Assembly: GCA_020072565.1 (NCBI GenBank)
Contig: JAIQGI010000003.1
Location: 186,001 to 250,000 of the forward strand
Direction of reading: 5' to 3'
Length of the DNA: 64,000 nucleotides
Source: Terriglobia bacterium
Lineage (GTDB): Bacteria; Acidobacteriota; UBA6911
The notes below the pieces were generated by a model, which was given only the letters and a program-made list of their open reading frames with translations, did not search any database and was not told the origin of the DNA. A program made the position numbers and the translations under genes. Shown piece by piece: positions 9,408 through 18,060 of the stretch. The stretch's first letter is position 1. Every line of letters starts with the position of its first letter.

Positions 9408-11207
9408 TCAGCGCTTGTTATTCGCGGGCGCGCGATAGCCGGTTCGCGCCCGGACCTTGACTCCGGGGCAGTCGACCTCAACGCGGAGGCGGTGGAAAGC
9501 CCCGTCCTTTTTTGAATCGGAGGGGTAGTAGCAGAGCGTGAACTGGTGGCGCAGCTGTTCGGCGATGCGGGCGAAGACCTCACCCGGGTCGGCCCCGGGT
9601 TGCGCGACATAGAGTTCGCCGCCGCTGCCGTCGCACAGGCTGAGGAGGTATTTGTCGGCGCGCCGGTAGCGCTCGCTGTTGTTGCGAATGTCTTCGGGAA
9701 GCACGACCCAGGAGGAGACTCCCGGGAAGGGTTTCAGACCGCTTTCCTTGCTGGTGTCATACTGGATTCCGTATACGAGCACGTTGGACTCTTCTGCGGC
9801 CGCCAGCGTGCCGACCGAGCCGGCGATCCGGCTGCGCGTGTCCACACCGTCGGTAAACAGCAGGATCGCCTTCCGCCCCCGGATCGCGTCCAGTCGATCC
9901 GCGAGAACCAGGTCGACGGCATCGAAGAGCCGCGTCCCTTCGTCAGGCCGCAACAGTGAAATGGCGGCGCGCAGCTGGAGCCGGTCGGCAGTCGGTTCGG
10001 AGTGCACATAGATCCGGTTGTCGAACGAGACAACCATGAGCCTGTCATCCGGGCGTATGGCGCCGGCGAAGGCCAGGGCCGCCTTTTGAATCTCGGTGGC
10101 CTTGAGGCGCATGCTCGTGGAGGTATCGAGCATCAGGGCGACATCAAAGGGTTCCGCCTCGGGGATGATGCGGTCGATCTTTTGTTCGACGCCGTCTTCG
10201 AACACGTGAAAGTCGGAATAATTCAGATCCGAGACATACTTCCCGTCCTGGTCCATCACCATCACCGGCACCGTGACCAGGGTGACATCGACCCGAAACG
10301 CCTGGCTTTCGCCCGCCGGTTTCTCCGCTAGAGTCGGGGAGGCCGGCGGCAGGACGGGATCCGTTTTCAATTCGGGAGCCGCCGCGCGGCCCACCGATGG
10401 AGTCCCTGCGATGCGCAAAGTCTGGGCGGAAGCGGCACAGAGCGGGAAATGGCTGGGGGGCCTCTTTTCCTTGTTGTGAAATTGCGCCGCCACAGCCTCC
10501 GGTGACGCGGGAGCTATTTCCACGCCCCTGGGCATGCGGGTGCGTTTCCAGGTGACCGATCCCTCCCACAGCCTTGCGTTCATCAGGGAGGCGCTCCGGA
10601 CGGCTTCTGGATTGAAGGCCGCTGCCGGAACGACGATAGCGAAAACGGTCTGCAGAAACTCCGCCTTGTTGTCTCCCCGGGGCGCGAAAACCAGCGAGTT
10701 CGGAGCTGAAAGCGTCCCGATCATCATGGGGAGATAGGTCCCTTCCGCAAGAAACACCAGATCCGCCTTGCCGGGCGAGTCGACGATCACGTACTCCTTC
10801 CGCTTGAGGAATTCCTTCTCGATCCTTTGCTTGATGTCCGGGTCCGGCGCCACCCGGTCCAGTTCGGCACGGCCCGGCACCGGCCTCGTTGCCGCAACGC
10901 CTGCGCCCGCGGCCGGCAGCGGCAGAATGTTCGTGAGCGAACCGTTTTCGTCAAAAAACGTGAAAACCGCCTCATTCTCGGATGGATACACAACCCGGGC
11001 GTTGCCGTTTGATTTCCAGGTTTTGCCGTCCAGGAAGCTTACCGCCTCCGTGGTGGGACACATGGTAAACAGGTGCGAGTCCCGCGCCGCCAGGACATAC
11101 ACCGCTTGGCCCCGCTGTGGCTGGATAGTCTGGGAATAAAGGAGTGGAAGCGCCGCCAGGACGATGAGAACGAACCGCATCGTAACGACCTGAAATCGCC
11201 CACGCAT
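9408..11207 (-). CDS. VWFA-related secreted protein (acidobacterial type)
   Basis: A 599-residue protein with an N-terminal signal peptide (MRFVLIVLAALPLLYSQ within the first 30 residues). The ATG at 11207 is preceded by GGGAGG at ideal spacing, which decides it over 11234. The C-terminal half is a von Willebrand type A domain introduced by VTVPVMVMDQDGKYVSDL and carrying the MIDAS motif DTSTS. It ends with FTLCYYPSDS...RVEVDCPGVKVRARTGYRAP, the signature tail of the VWFA-related proteins numerous in Acidobacteriota. The N-terminal 250 residues are family-specific. The role is unknown; metal-dependent protein binding outside the cell is likely. A shorter homologue lies at 13294-14331. Confidence 0.88.
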   Translation of the reverse strand: MRGRFQVVTMRFVLIVLAALPLLYSQTIQPQRGQAVYVLAARDSHLFTMCPTTEAVSFLDGKTWKSNGNARVVYPSENEAVFTFFDENGSLTNILPLPAAGAGVAATRPVPGRAELDRVAPDPDIKQRIEKEFLKRKEYVIVDSPGKADLVFLAEGTYLPMMIGTLSAPNSLVFAPRGDNKAEFLQTVFAIVVPAAAFNPEAVRSASLMNARLWEGSVTWKRTRMPRGVEIAPASPEAVAAQFHNKEKRPPSHFPLCAASAQTLRIAGTPSVGRAAAPELKTDPVLPPASPTLAEKPAGESQAFRVDVTLVTVPVMVMDQDGKYVSDLNYSDFHVFEDGVEQKIDRIIPEAEPFDVALMLDTSTSMRLKATEIQKAALAFAGAIRPDDRLMVVSFDNRIYVHSEPTADRLQLRAAISLLRPDEGTRLFDAVDLVLADRLDAIRGRKAILLFTDGVDTRSRIAGSVGTLAAAEESNVLVYGIQYDTSKESGLKPFPGVSSWVVLPEDIRNNSERYRRADKYLLSLCDGSGGELYVAQPGADPGEVFARIAEQLRHQFTLCYYPSDSKKDGAFHRLRVEVDCPGVKVRARTGYRAPANNKR

Positions 11208-11522
11208 GAAAACCTCCCACCCAGCTGCAATCATACAGGCCTTCGGTGTCGGAATCGGCGGCGCATCGGATCAAAGTTCGGTCAGGCTTTCCCCAGAGAG
11301 GCGATCAACGGGAGTGCCAGCAGGGCGACCAGGCCCAGCCGGGAAACTGTACGTGCGACCAGCCGAAGGTGCATGGACTGTATCTCGTGCCGTAAATGCC
11401 GGTCTCTCCAAGCCAAAGTGACCCGGACGATATTTGGAACCGACGACGGCTGGAAACTCAAGCAAGATCGGCCGCCGACGGATCGACGCCGAATCCATAG
11501 ACGGCGGATTTTCACGATTGGT
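11208..11522. other. Intergenic region without a supported gene
   Basis: This 315-base stretch upstream of the VWFA gene contains its ribosome-binding site. A 30-codon reading frame on the minus strand (11282-11374) with a hydrophobic end has no ribosome-binding site. I see no RNA gene or clear promoter. Confidence 0.5.
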
Positions 11523-11771
11523 TCATTCAGGAAGCCATCCCCGTACGGTGATCCCCCTAGCGTTCTCTTCGAGCCATAGAAAGGGGCAGATCCCGCGTTC
11601 GCGCTCAAACTCGACTTCGAGGCCGCAGCACGGCATGACGCCGCGCGCGCCGCGCCAGCAGGCTTCATGGTTCAGATCCGTGCAGTCCATGTCGAAGCTC
11701 TGGCAGAGCCGCTCGATCTTGCGCTCGTCGCGCGGCAGACGTTCGTCCCCGGTCACAAGGAGAAATTCCAT
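11523..11771 (-). CDS. Small hypothetical protein, cysteine-containing
   Basis: An 82-residue frame starting at an ATG with AAGGAG two bases upstream, which is unusually close. Codon use matches the neighbours, with mostly G/C at third positions and no rare-codon clusters. The product is acidic and contains five cysteines, among them Cys-Cys in GVMPCCGLEV and ERGICPFLWLEE. That could suggest metal or thiol chemistry. I do not recognise a family. It is divergent from mpl, with the repeat at 11824-11853 between them. Confidence 0.5.
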   Translation of the reverse strand: MEFLLVTGDERLPRDERKIERLCQSFDMDCTDLNHEACWRGARGVMPCCGLEVEFERERGICPFLWLEENARGITVRGWLPE

Positions 11772-11823
11772 GGCTCCTTATTTATCATAATCTCACGGAA
11801 CCGGGAAGCACGCGGAAGCCGTT

Positions 11824-11853
11824 TTCATGTATTTCGTGTATTTTGTGGTTCAG
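11824..11853. repeat. Dispersed TTTCGTG repeat, copy upstream of mpl
   Basis: The stretch reads as successive ATTTCGTG-like units (TTCATGTATTTCGTGTATTT followed by TGTGGTTCAG). Related units occur in intergenic DNA at 18005-18051, 45549-45567 and 62641-62692. Here the repeat sits where the mpl promoter should be and runs directly into a -10-like TACAAT. Confidence 0.55.
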
Positions 11854-11870
11854 GTACAATTGCGGGCGTT

Positions 11871-13286
11871 ATGATCACCGTCGATAAAATCCGTCGCATT
11901 CATTTCATCGGTATCTGCGGCACCGGCATGGCCACGCTCGCGGCCATGCTCCAGGAGCGCGGCTTTGAGGTCACGGGGTCCGATGAGGGCGTCTACCCGC
12001 CGATGAGCGAGTTTCTCGCGGGAAAGAAGATCCGCGTGACGCAGGGTTTCAACCTTGCCAATATGGAGCCGGCTCCCGATCTGGCCGTGGTGGGGAATGC
12101 CGTATCGCGCGGCAATCCGGAGGTCGAGTACCTCCTGAACTTCAAGATCCCCCACACTTCGTTTCCCGAAGCAGTGAAGGAGTTCTTCCTCCGGACGAAG
12201 ACCTCGGTCGTCGTGGCCGGCACTCATGGCAAAACGACGACCACATCCATGATCGCCTGGGTTCTTCACTCGGCCGGTTTCCAGCCTGATTTTTTGATCG
12301 GAGGAATCGCCGAGAACTTCCAGTCCAGTTACGGGCTGGGTGGTGGACGGCATTTTGTGATCGAAGGAGACGAGTATGACTCGGCCTTTTTCGACAAGGG
12401 CCCCAAGTTTCTGCACTATCTGCCGGACGTGGTGGTGATCGGCAACGTCGAGTTCGACCATGCGGACATCTACCCGGATCTGGAGGCGGTGTGCCTGCAG
12501 TTCCGGCGCCTGGTGAACCTTATCCCGGGGCGCGGGTACCTGGCCGTCGGCGCCGACAGCCCGGACGCCCGGCAGGTGAGCTCCGGCTCCCTGTGCATGA
12601 AGGAGACCTTTGGTCTGAATCAAGACTGCGACTGGACCGCGCGCGACATCAGGTACGAAGATGACCGTCTCTGCTTCGACATCCTTTACCATAAGAAACT
12701 CTTCCGCAAAGTGCGTCTCGGGTTATGCGGCGCCTTCAACGTCCGCAACGTCCTGGCCGCTACTGCGATTCTGCATCGCCTGGGAGTGCCGGAGGACGAT
12801 ATTCGCGACGGCCTGGAGCAGTTCCGCGGGGTCCGCCGCCGCCTGCAATTGCTCTCCGACGTGGGGGGGATCCGCATCTACGAGGATTTCGCGCACCACC
12901 CGACGGCAGTGCGCGAAACCCTGCAGGCCGTGCGCGCTGCCCTCCGGCCTGTGCGTCTCTGGGCGATCTACGAGCCGCGTTCAGCCACGAGCCGGCGGAA
13001 CGTTTTCCAGCGGGAGATCGCCGGTGCCCTGGCCGAGGCCGATTGCATCGCAATGCCGCCTCTGTTCAAGCCCGAGAGAGTGCCCGACGGGGAAAGGCTC
13101 GACATGGCTCAGCTGATCCAGGAGCTGCAATCGATGGGCCGTGCCGCCTGGAATCTCGACGGCGTGGAAGGTATAATTCGACAGGTCTGCGCGGAAGCGC
13201 GCAGGGGTGACGTAATCGTGATCCTGTCGAACGGCGGATTTGGAGACATCTTCGAAAAATTGCCGGCTGCCCTCGGCAGGAGATAA
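11871..13286 (+). CDS. mpl: UDP-N-acetylmuramate:L-alanyl-gamma-D-glutamyl-meso-diaminopimelate ligase
   Basis: A 471-residue Mur-ligase family enzyme that reattaches recycled murein tripeptide to UDP-MurNAc, allowing reuse of peptidoglycan in diderm bacteria. The N terminus IHFIGICGTGMATLAAML is the Mur UDP-binding loop and GTHGKTTTTS (residues 117-126) is the ATP-binding loop. The later segment YEDFAHHPTAV plus WAIYEPRSATSRRNVFQ distinguishes Mpl from MurC. The ATG at 11871 is chosen because the family N terminus begins there; frames extending upstream run through the repeat. The VWFA gene follows by eight bases, suggesting co-transcription. A TACAAT hexamer only ten bases before the ATG would give a nearly leaderless mRNA. 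Confidence 0.94.
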   Translation: MITVDKIRRIHFIGICGTGMATLAAMLQERGFEVTGSDEGVYPPMSEFLAGKKIRVTQGFNLANMEPAPDLAVVGNAVSRGNPEVEYLLNFKIPHTSFPEAVKEFFLRTKTSVVVAGTHGKTTTTSMIAWVLHSAGFQPDFLIGGIAENFQSSYGLGGGRHFVIEGDEYDSAFFDKGPKFLHYLPDVVVIGNVEFDHADIYPDLEAVCLQFRRLVNLIPGRGYLAVGADSPDARQVSSGSLCMKETFGLNQDCDWTARDIRYEDDRLCFDILYHKKLFRKVRLGLCGAFNVRNVLAATAILHRLGVPEDDIRDGLEQFRGVRRRLQLLSDVGGIRIYEDFAHHPTAVRETLQAVRAALRPVRLWAIYEPRSATSRRNVFQREIAGALAEADCIAMPPLFKPERVPDGERLDMAQLIQELQSMGRAAWNLDGVEGIIRQVCAEARRGDVIVILSNGGFGDIFEKLPAALGRR

Positions 13287-13293
13287 GGAACGT

Positions 13294-14331
13294 ATGGGCC
13301 TGCAAACCAATAAAATGGCACTCTGCCGGGCGAAACACATCATGCTTCCCTTGCTGGGATTGCCGGTCCTGGCGGCCGCCGGTTTCCTCGCGCCCCGGCT
13401 TACCTGGTCACAAGCTCAGCAATCGCAAAATCCCCCTCAAACGCAGCAGCAACGGCCGTTCAAGATTGGCGTCGAAGTGAACATGGTGACCGTGCCGGTC
13501 ACCGTGCGCAAGCCGGCGGGGGGATTTGTCAAAGGGCTGCCGAAAAGTGCCTTCCACGTTACCGAGGATGGTGAGGAGCAGGAGATCCTGACCTTCGAGC
13601 AGGAGGGTGTGCCTACACGCCTGGCGATCGTATTGGACGTGAGCGGCAGTGTGCGCCCCGAATGGGGAACGATCAAATACGCCACCAGGAAATTCGTGGA
13701 GAATCTCAAGTCTGAAGATCAATTTGCGCTCATCACGTTCAATACCGAAACCCGCCTGAAGATGGATTGGGGAACCAAAGCCGACCGCCTCGAGGACGTG
13801 CTCACATCAGTCTACTGCAAAGACAACACCAACCTCTGGGACACCATCTACACCGTGTCGAACGATGTATTCAAGGACATCCGCGATAAAAAGGCCATGA
13901 TCATCATGACCGACGGCCTGGACAACAACAGCACCATATCCTATAAAGATGCGCTCGATGCTGCAGTCCATTCTGAGGCGGCCGTCTACGTGGTGAGCAA
14001 AACCCAGGCGGTGCGCGAGGCATATCTCGCCGACAAAGCGCAGGGTGGCTGGTACGCGGGCGTTCCCGAAGAGGAGTTTCTCCAGGCGGACCTGGCCCTG
14101 CGCAAGCTGGCGTATGAAACCGGCGGCAGGGTTCTCTATCCCAACACTTTCGGTCAACTCGACAATATCTACGCCCAGGTGGACGAAGAATTGCGCAACC
14201 AGTACACCCTGGGATACATATCGGCCAACACCGCGAAAGACGGCAGCTACCGCCGCATCGAAGTGACCGTCGACGCTGCCGGCGCCACTACTTCGGCCCG
14301 GCCAGGCTATTACGCCCCCAAACGCAAGTAA
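13294..14331 (+). CDS. VWFA-related secreted protein (acidobacterial type)
   Basis: A 345-residue protein starting at the ATG at 13294 (AAGGA upstream), eight bases after mpl. A hydrophobic segment LLGLPVLAAAGFLAPRL acts as a signal or anchor. The body is the short form of the acidobacterial VWFA-related family: VNMVTVPVTVRKPAGGFVKGL, then the MIDAS motif DVSGS, then TDGLDNNSTIS. It ends with NQYTLGYIS...YRRIEVTVDA and RPGYYAPK. It therefore lacks the extra N-terminal region of the homologue at 9408-11207. Function is unknown. The position directly behind mpl is suggestive of an envelope role but does not prove one. Confidence 0.9.
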   Translation: MGLQTNKMALCRAKHIMLPLLGLPVLAAAGFLAPRLTWSQAQQSQNPPQTQQQRPFKIGVEVNMVTVPVTVRKPAGGFVKGLPKSAFHVTEDGEEQEILTFEQEGVPTRLAIVLDVSGSVRPEWGTIKYATRKFVENLKSEDQFALITFNTETRLKMDWGTKADRLEDVLTSVYCKDNTNLWDTIYTVSNDVFKDIRDKKAMIIMTDGLDNNSTISYKDALDAAVHSEAAVYVVSKTQAVREAYLADKAQGGWYAGVPEEEFLQADLALRKLAYETGGRVLYPNTFGQLDNIYAQVDEELRNQYTLGYISANTAKDGSYRRIEVTVDAAGATTSARPGYYAPKRK

Positions 14332-14616
14332 CACACCCGCCAGTCACAAGCCGCTGGACATGCCGCGCCACTCTGTTCTCTACGGCCCCGGCGATCTCGC
14401 GTTGAGATATTTCGGCGGCGGCAGCTCTCTTTTCTACGCAGATTAAAAAGTCCTGAGAAACTCCTTGACACCGAATGAATGCCACATTACCGTGAATTTG
14501 ACCCTCAGCACCTTTCCTCGAACTCAGCCTGAAATCTCGGAGCCATGCGGCAAACTCCGCTGTCCAGGAACGCCCGCTGGCTCCTTGCCAAAACTATCGG
14601 CATGGAGGGCTGAGAA

Positions 14617-15243
14617 GTGCGCGATCTTGCCTATTCTCTCATCTATGAAACTGATCCGCCCCGAATCTGCGAATCCGTGCGGGTCGGTTACGATCCATCG
14701 CGAGTTCATTCCGTCTGCTGGACGGAGGAGGAGTTGGGGCGTATCCGACTGGTCCTGAGAAAACTGACGGCGCTGCGAGTGGGCAATCCCGAGGACGCCG
14801 AGGACCTGGTCCAGGACACGCTCCTGACCATGGTGCGTAAAGCCCCGGAGATCGATCTCGAAAAAGGAATGCTGATCTGGGCCATGGGAATCCTGCGCAG
14901 GAAAGTGGGCAATTATTATCGCAGGGCACAGCGCTTCACCTCGCTCGACGAACAGGTCCGGCACTCGGTCCGATGCTCATCCGTCGTGCCTTCGCCGGAG
15001 GCGATCTTGCATCACGCTGAGCTGTGCGCCATGATCGACGCGATTCTTAGCAGGCTTCCCCCGCAGGAACGCGAGGCAATCGATCTCTTTCTCGCAGGCA
15101 GACAGACCGGCGAGATCGTCTCGCTCTTGCGCCCGGAGCGCTACCAGAACATCGTCAACCGGGTCCACCGCGGGCGCAAGAAGCTCGCCAAAGAGCTGGC
15201 CAGATTCGGTTACGCAAGGCATGCCTCTAAGAAGCAGCACTAA
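14617..15243 (+). CDS. ECF-type RNA polymerase sigma factor
   Basis: A 208-residue sigma70-family protein starting at a GTG with GGAGGG seven bases upstream. Region 2 is recognisable in NPEDAEDLVQDTLLTMVRKA followed by LIWAMGILRRKVGNYYRRAQ. Region 4 is LSRLPPQEREAIDLFLAGRQ with a helix-turn-helix continuing to VHRGRKKLAKEL. The first ~40 residues precede region 2 and are not conserved. No anti-sigma gene is adjacent, which is unusual for ECF factors, so it may be controlled transcriptionally or by a distant partner. Confidence 0.88.
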   Translation: MRDLAYSLIYETDPPRICESVRVGYDPSRVHSVCWTEEELGRIRLVLRKLTALRVGNPEDAEDLVQDTLLTMVRKAPEIDLEKGMLIWAMGILRRKVGNYYRRAQRFTSLDEQVRHSVRCSSVVPSPEAILHHAELCAMIDAILSRLPPQEREAIDLFLAGRQTGEIVSLLRPERYQNIVNRVHRGRKKLAKELARFGYARHASKKQH

Positions 15244-15852
15244 TCGCACCCAGATCTGCGGCCGGCTCGGCTAAGCTTTTGCGGATGCTGCATCAATCCG
15301 AATTATTCGTGAAGCAGAACCAAACGCCGGTAAAAGGCAACAAAATTGGACGCGGCTAAACGCAGGCAGGAGCTTTTGCCGCGGCAAAAGCTCCTGCACG
15401 CAGACCAAGACCGACCGGTCAGCGTCTGTCAGCGGTTTCCCGCGTCCAAAAATTTCTTTTGATCGCATATTCATGAATAATCCGGGTTTAGCTGTCGAGG
15501 CCCGAGGCCGGGTTGATGCTCGTGGCTGCGCCCTGCACGCATGGGAGACTGTGTTGAGATTTATTTTATGCGCTTAGGGGGCGCCGTGCCATGTGTGGCA
15601 GTTTTTGGCCCGGCATTTCGGAATCGCAGTGATGTTCACGACGATTTTTTGAAATAGAAGGATCTCCCGCGAAACTATACGGGCGACAACACTCCCGGCG
15701 GCGGGACCCAACAACAGCCACCCCTTCCATCCCGACTCATCGCCGCCGGGCTCCCTCAGGACCCAAACCACAAAGAAATGAAGTTTTTGTTTCCTGTACC
15801 TCACCTATTTGGCGGTTTCAGCCTTATAATCTGGGTGAATGGGTGACGTGAA
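15244..15852. other. 609-base intergenic region
   Basis: No supported gene. It contains a perfect 32-base palindrome (15366-15397), a degenerate copy of the CTGCGTTGAG repeat near 15549-15575, and a perfect TATAAT hexamer at 15825-15830, 22 bases before the emfourin start. Two minus-strand frames of 67 and 76 codons lack ribosome-binding sites and recognisable sequence. Confidence 0.6.
15366..15397. repeat. Perfect 32-base palindrome
   Basis: The arms read GCAGGAGCTTTTGCCG and its exact complement with no loop. A cruciform or hairpin is possible. It lacks a T tract, so it is not a standard intrinsic terminator for the sigma gene 123 bases upstream. It might be a dimeric regulator site or a mobile palindromic element. 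Confidence 0.6.
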
Positions 15853-16158
15853 ATGCGTATCCTCTTTGAACGCACCGGCGGCTTTGCCGGCTTGAAAATC
15901 AAGGCAGCGCTCGATGCCGAATCGCTGCCGCCGCGGCAGGCCAGGCAGCTACAAAAGCTGCTGGAAGCAAGCCATTTCTTCGACCTGCCACTCAGGCTTG
16001 AAACGGCCGTTCCCCGGCCGGACCGCTTCCATTACCGGCTGACCGTTGAGAACGCCAACTGCATCCACACGGTGCAGGCCAGTGAGGATGCAGTTCCCCC
16101 CGAGATGCGCCCCCTGCTCGAATGGCTTACAGCCGCCGCGCGCCAGCAAAAACCGTAA
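15853..16158 (+). CDS. Emfourin-like protealysin inhibitor
   Basis: A 101-residue cytoplasmic protein beginning MRILFERTGGFAG. The GGFAG turn, the ESLPPRQARQLQKLLEASHF helix and the DRFHYRLTVEN strand match emfourin, described as a proteinaceous inhibitor of protealysin-like M4 peptidases. The next gene, 132 bases downstream on the same strand, encodes exactly such a peptidase. The inhibitor-first order also occurs in Serratia. Its expected job is to block the protease inside the producing cell. GGGTGA and a TATAAT hexamer lie upstream of the ATG. Confidence 0.82.
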   Translation: MRILFERTGGFAGLKIKAALDAESLPPRQARQLQKLLEASHFFDLPLRLETAVPRPDRFHYRLTVENANCIHTVQASEDAVPPEMRPLLEWLTAAARQQKP

Positions 16159-16290
16159 AATATCACCGCGAGGAAGCTCGGGACCCGCTGAAACGGACCG
16201 GAGTTCCGGCCATGATCTTTTTCCTGGAGTCCCCGGTGCTCATCCTGTGATAGGCTGAGTGCAAAATCCTGGGGAAGGAGCCTTCTGCCT

Positions 16291-17313
16291 ATGCCGGCAC
16301 ACTGTATCATTCCACCCCATATCCTGCGCGCTATTATCATGAACGGCGACAAGCGCCAACAAGCGGCGGCCTGGTCCACCCTCACCAATTCCGAGCAGTT
16401 TCGCGGGCAACGCCGAGTTCTGACCTCCCTGGCTCAGATCGCGAGCACTGCTACCGGCACGAAGAGGAGAACCATCTATGACGCCCGACACGGATATAGC
16501 CTGCCTGGTCGTCTGGTACGGGGAGAGAGGAGCCCGAGAAGCAAGGATATCGCGGTCAACGAGGCTTACGACGGATCCGGCGCCACCTACGACTTTTTTT
16601 ATCGCGTTTATGGTCGCAGCTCGATCGACGATCGGGGATTCAGGCTTGACTCCACCGTGCACTACGGCACGAACTACGACAACGCATTCTGGAACGGCCA
16701 GCAGATGGTCTACGGCGACGGGGACGGTGAGATCTTCCGTCGCTTCACCGCGGCTCTCGATGTCATCGGCCACGAATTGACTCACGGCCTGACCCAATAC
16801 GAGGCCAACCTGGACTATCGCGATCAGCCGGGAGCGCTGAACGAATCCTTCTCGGACGTGTTTGGTTCGCTGGTCAAACAGTACAAGCGCAAACAATCAG
16901 TCGAAGAAGCCGACTGGCTGATTGGAACCGATCTTTTCATGCCTGGAATCAAGGCCAGGGGTGTCCGGTCCTTGAAGGAGCCGGGAACGGCCTATGACGA
17001 TCCCTTGCTGGGGAGAGATCCGCAGCCCGGCCACATGCGTGATTATGTGCGTACCACCGAGGATAACGGCGGCGTTCACATCAATTCGGGAATTCCCAAC
17101 CGGGCCTTCTATCAGCTCGCGGTCAGGCTGGGCGGATGCGCGTGGGAGAAGGCAGGGCAGATCTGGTATCGCGCCCTGTGCGAAAGGCTGCGCGCGCATT
17201 CAACCTTCTCTGACGCGATGAATCTGACCGTGCGCACGGCGGCGGAGATTTACGGCGTAAACAGCCTGGAACATAAGGCGGTCCGCGAAGCGTGGTCCGA
17301 AGTAGGTCTGTGA
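16291..17313 (+). CDS. Protealysin-like M4 family metallopeptidase
   Basis: A 340-residue thermolysin-family protease. Zinc ligands and catalytic Glu are in HELTH at residues 161-165, with the third ligand Glu185 in NESFSD; the later DNGGVHINSGIPNRAFY supplies the conserved His of the active site. Like protealysin it has no signal peptide. It begins with a short propeptide containing Cys5 and IPPH (7-10), the protealysin-type precursor motif that keeps the zymogen inactive. It is paired with the emfourin-like gene upstream. Location may be cytoplasmic, or external by an unknown route. GGGGAAGGAG precedes the ATG. Confidence 0.92.
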   Translation: MPAHCIIPPHILRAIIMNGDKRQQAAAWSTLTNSEQFRGQRRVLTSLAQIASTATGTKRRTIYDARHGYSLPGRLVRGERSPRSKDIAVNEAYDGSGATYDFFYRVYGRSSIDDRGFRLDSTVHYGTNYDNAFWNGQQMVYGDGDGEIFRRFTAALDVIGHELTHGLTQYEANLDYRDQPGALNESFSDVFGSLVKQYKRKQSVEEADWLIGTDLFMPGIKARGVRSLKEPGTAYDDPLLGRDPQPGHMRDYVRTTEDNGGVHINSGIPNRAFYQLAVRLGGCAWEKAGQIWYRALCERLRAHSTFSDAMNLTVRTAAEIYGVNSLEHKAVREAWSEVGL

Positions 17314-17430
17314 CGCAGATGGAAGTCTGCATGCACTTGGCTGCCTGTTAAGGAGACGATTCCTCTTCCCACCCACTGGCCGTCCACGATGGTTTCCTTC
17401 GGGATCGGGGATCTGCTATGATCTGCGGCC

Positions 17431-18000
17431 ATGCAACGCTCAACAGGTGAACTGAACGGCACCCGGGTTTTTGCTGCCAGGCGCTTCGCGGATGAGCGTG
17501 GGACGCTTTTGCAGTCCTACACTCATTCGGGCCTGGAAGCCATGGGCATCCGCGCTCTTTTCAAACAGGCAATTCAGAGCCGGTCAAAGCGCGGCGTAGT
17601 TCGAGGCCTGCACTTCCAGTGGAATCCTCTGCAGGGAAAGCTGGTGCGCTGCGTGACGGGCGCCATTCTCGACGTTGTGGTCGATGTCAGGCCCGGATCT
17701 CCCACGCTCGGTGATCACGCTGCCATGGAGCTGAGTGAAGAAAATGGTTCCGTACTCTGGGTGCCGCCGGGTTTCGCGCACGGCTTTATGGCCCTTGCCG
17801 AAGATTCGATCGTCTATTATGAGTGCACTGCAGAGTGGGCCCCCGCGGCCGAGGGGGGGATCTTGTGGTGCGATCCCGCGCTTGGCATTAACTGGCCGGC
17901 CATCGAGCCTACTTTGTCCGAAAAAGACCGCAAGATGCCGACCCTCGCACAATGGCTCGCCGACCCCCGATCGGCGCACTTCCGCATGCAGAACTTATGA
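17431..18000 (+). CDS. rfbC: dTDP-4-dehydrorhamnose 3,5-epimerase
   Basis: A 189-residue cupin epimerase of the dTDP-L-rhamnose pathway, which feeds surface polysaccharide. The catalytic His is in RGLHFQ (His61). VVVDVRPGSPTLG, LWVPPGFAHGF and ECTAEWAP (the last close to the usual CTxxY segment, with Trp in place of Tyr) line the active-site barrel. The other rhamnose genes (rfbA, rfbB, rfbD) are not adjacent. A TATGAT hexamer lies only eight bases upstream of the ATG, with no Shine-Dalgarno sequence, so the mRNA may be leaderless. Confidence 0.92.
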   Translation: MQRSTGELNGTRVFAARRFADERGTLLQSYTHSGLEAMGIRALFKQAIQSRSKRGVVRGLHFQWNPLQGKLVRCVTGAILDVVVDVRPGSPTLGDHAAMELSEENGSVLWVPPGFAHGFMALAEDSIVYYECTAEWAPAAEGGILWCDPALGINWPAIEPTLSEKDRKMPTLAQWLADPRSAHFRMQNL

Positions 18001-18004
18001 GAAT

Positions 18005-18051
18005 CACGAAATGCACGAAAAAGGCTCTCCCCTTTTCGGTGCATTTCGCGG
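18005..18051. terminator. Hairpin of inverted TTTCGTG-type repeats between convergent genes
   Basis: CACGAAATGCACGAAAAAGG at 18005-18024 pairs with CCTTTTCGGTGCATTTCG at 18031-18048, giving a long stem with one bulge. It lies between the convergent rfbC and AMMECR1-like genes, 4 bases after the rfbC stop, and both arms contain A/T runs. It could terminate transcription from both sides. The arms belong to the dispersed repeat also seen at 11824, 45549 and 62641. Confidence 0.6.
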
Positions 18052-18060
18052 TTCTTGCTT

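Noticed and set aside
11282-11374. 30-codon minus-strand frame with hydrophobic C terminus
   Set aside because: No ribosome-binding site or supported start; too short to support as a gene.
14334-14616. Possible small genes before the first ECF sigma factor
   Set aside because: A plus-strand frame from 14465 overlaps the sigma gene in another frame and has no motif.
15271-15804. Minus-strand frames of 67 and 76 codons upstream of the emfourin-like gene
   Set aside because: No ribosome-binding site and no recognisable family; they overlap a palindrome and a degenerate repeat.
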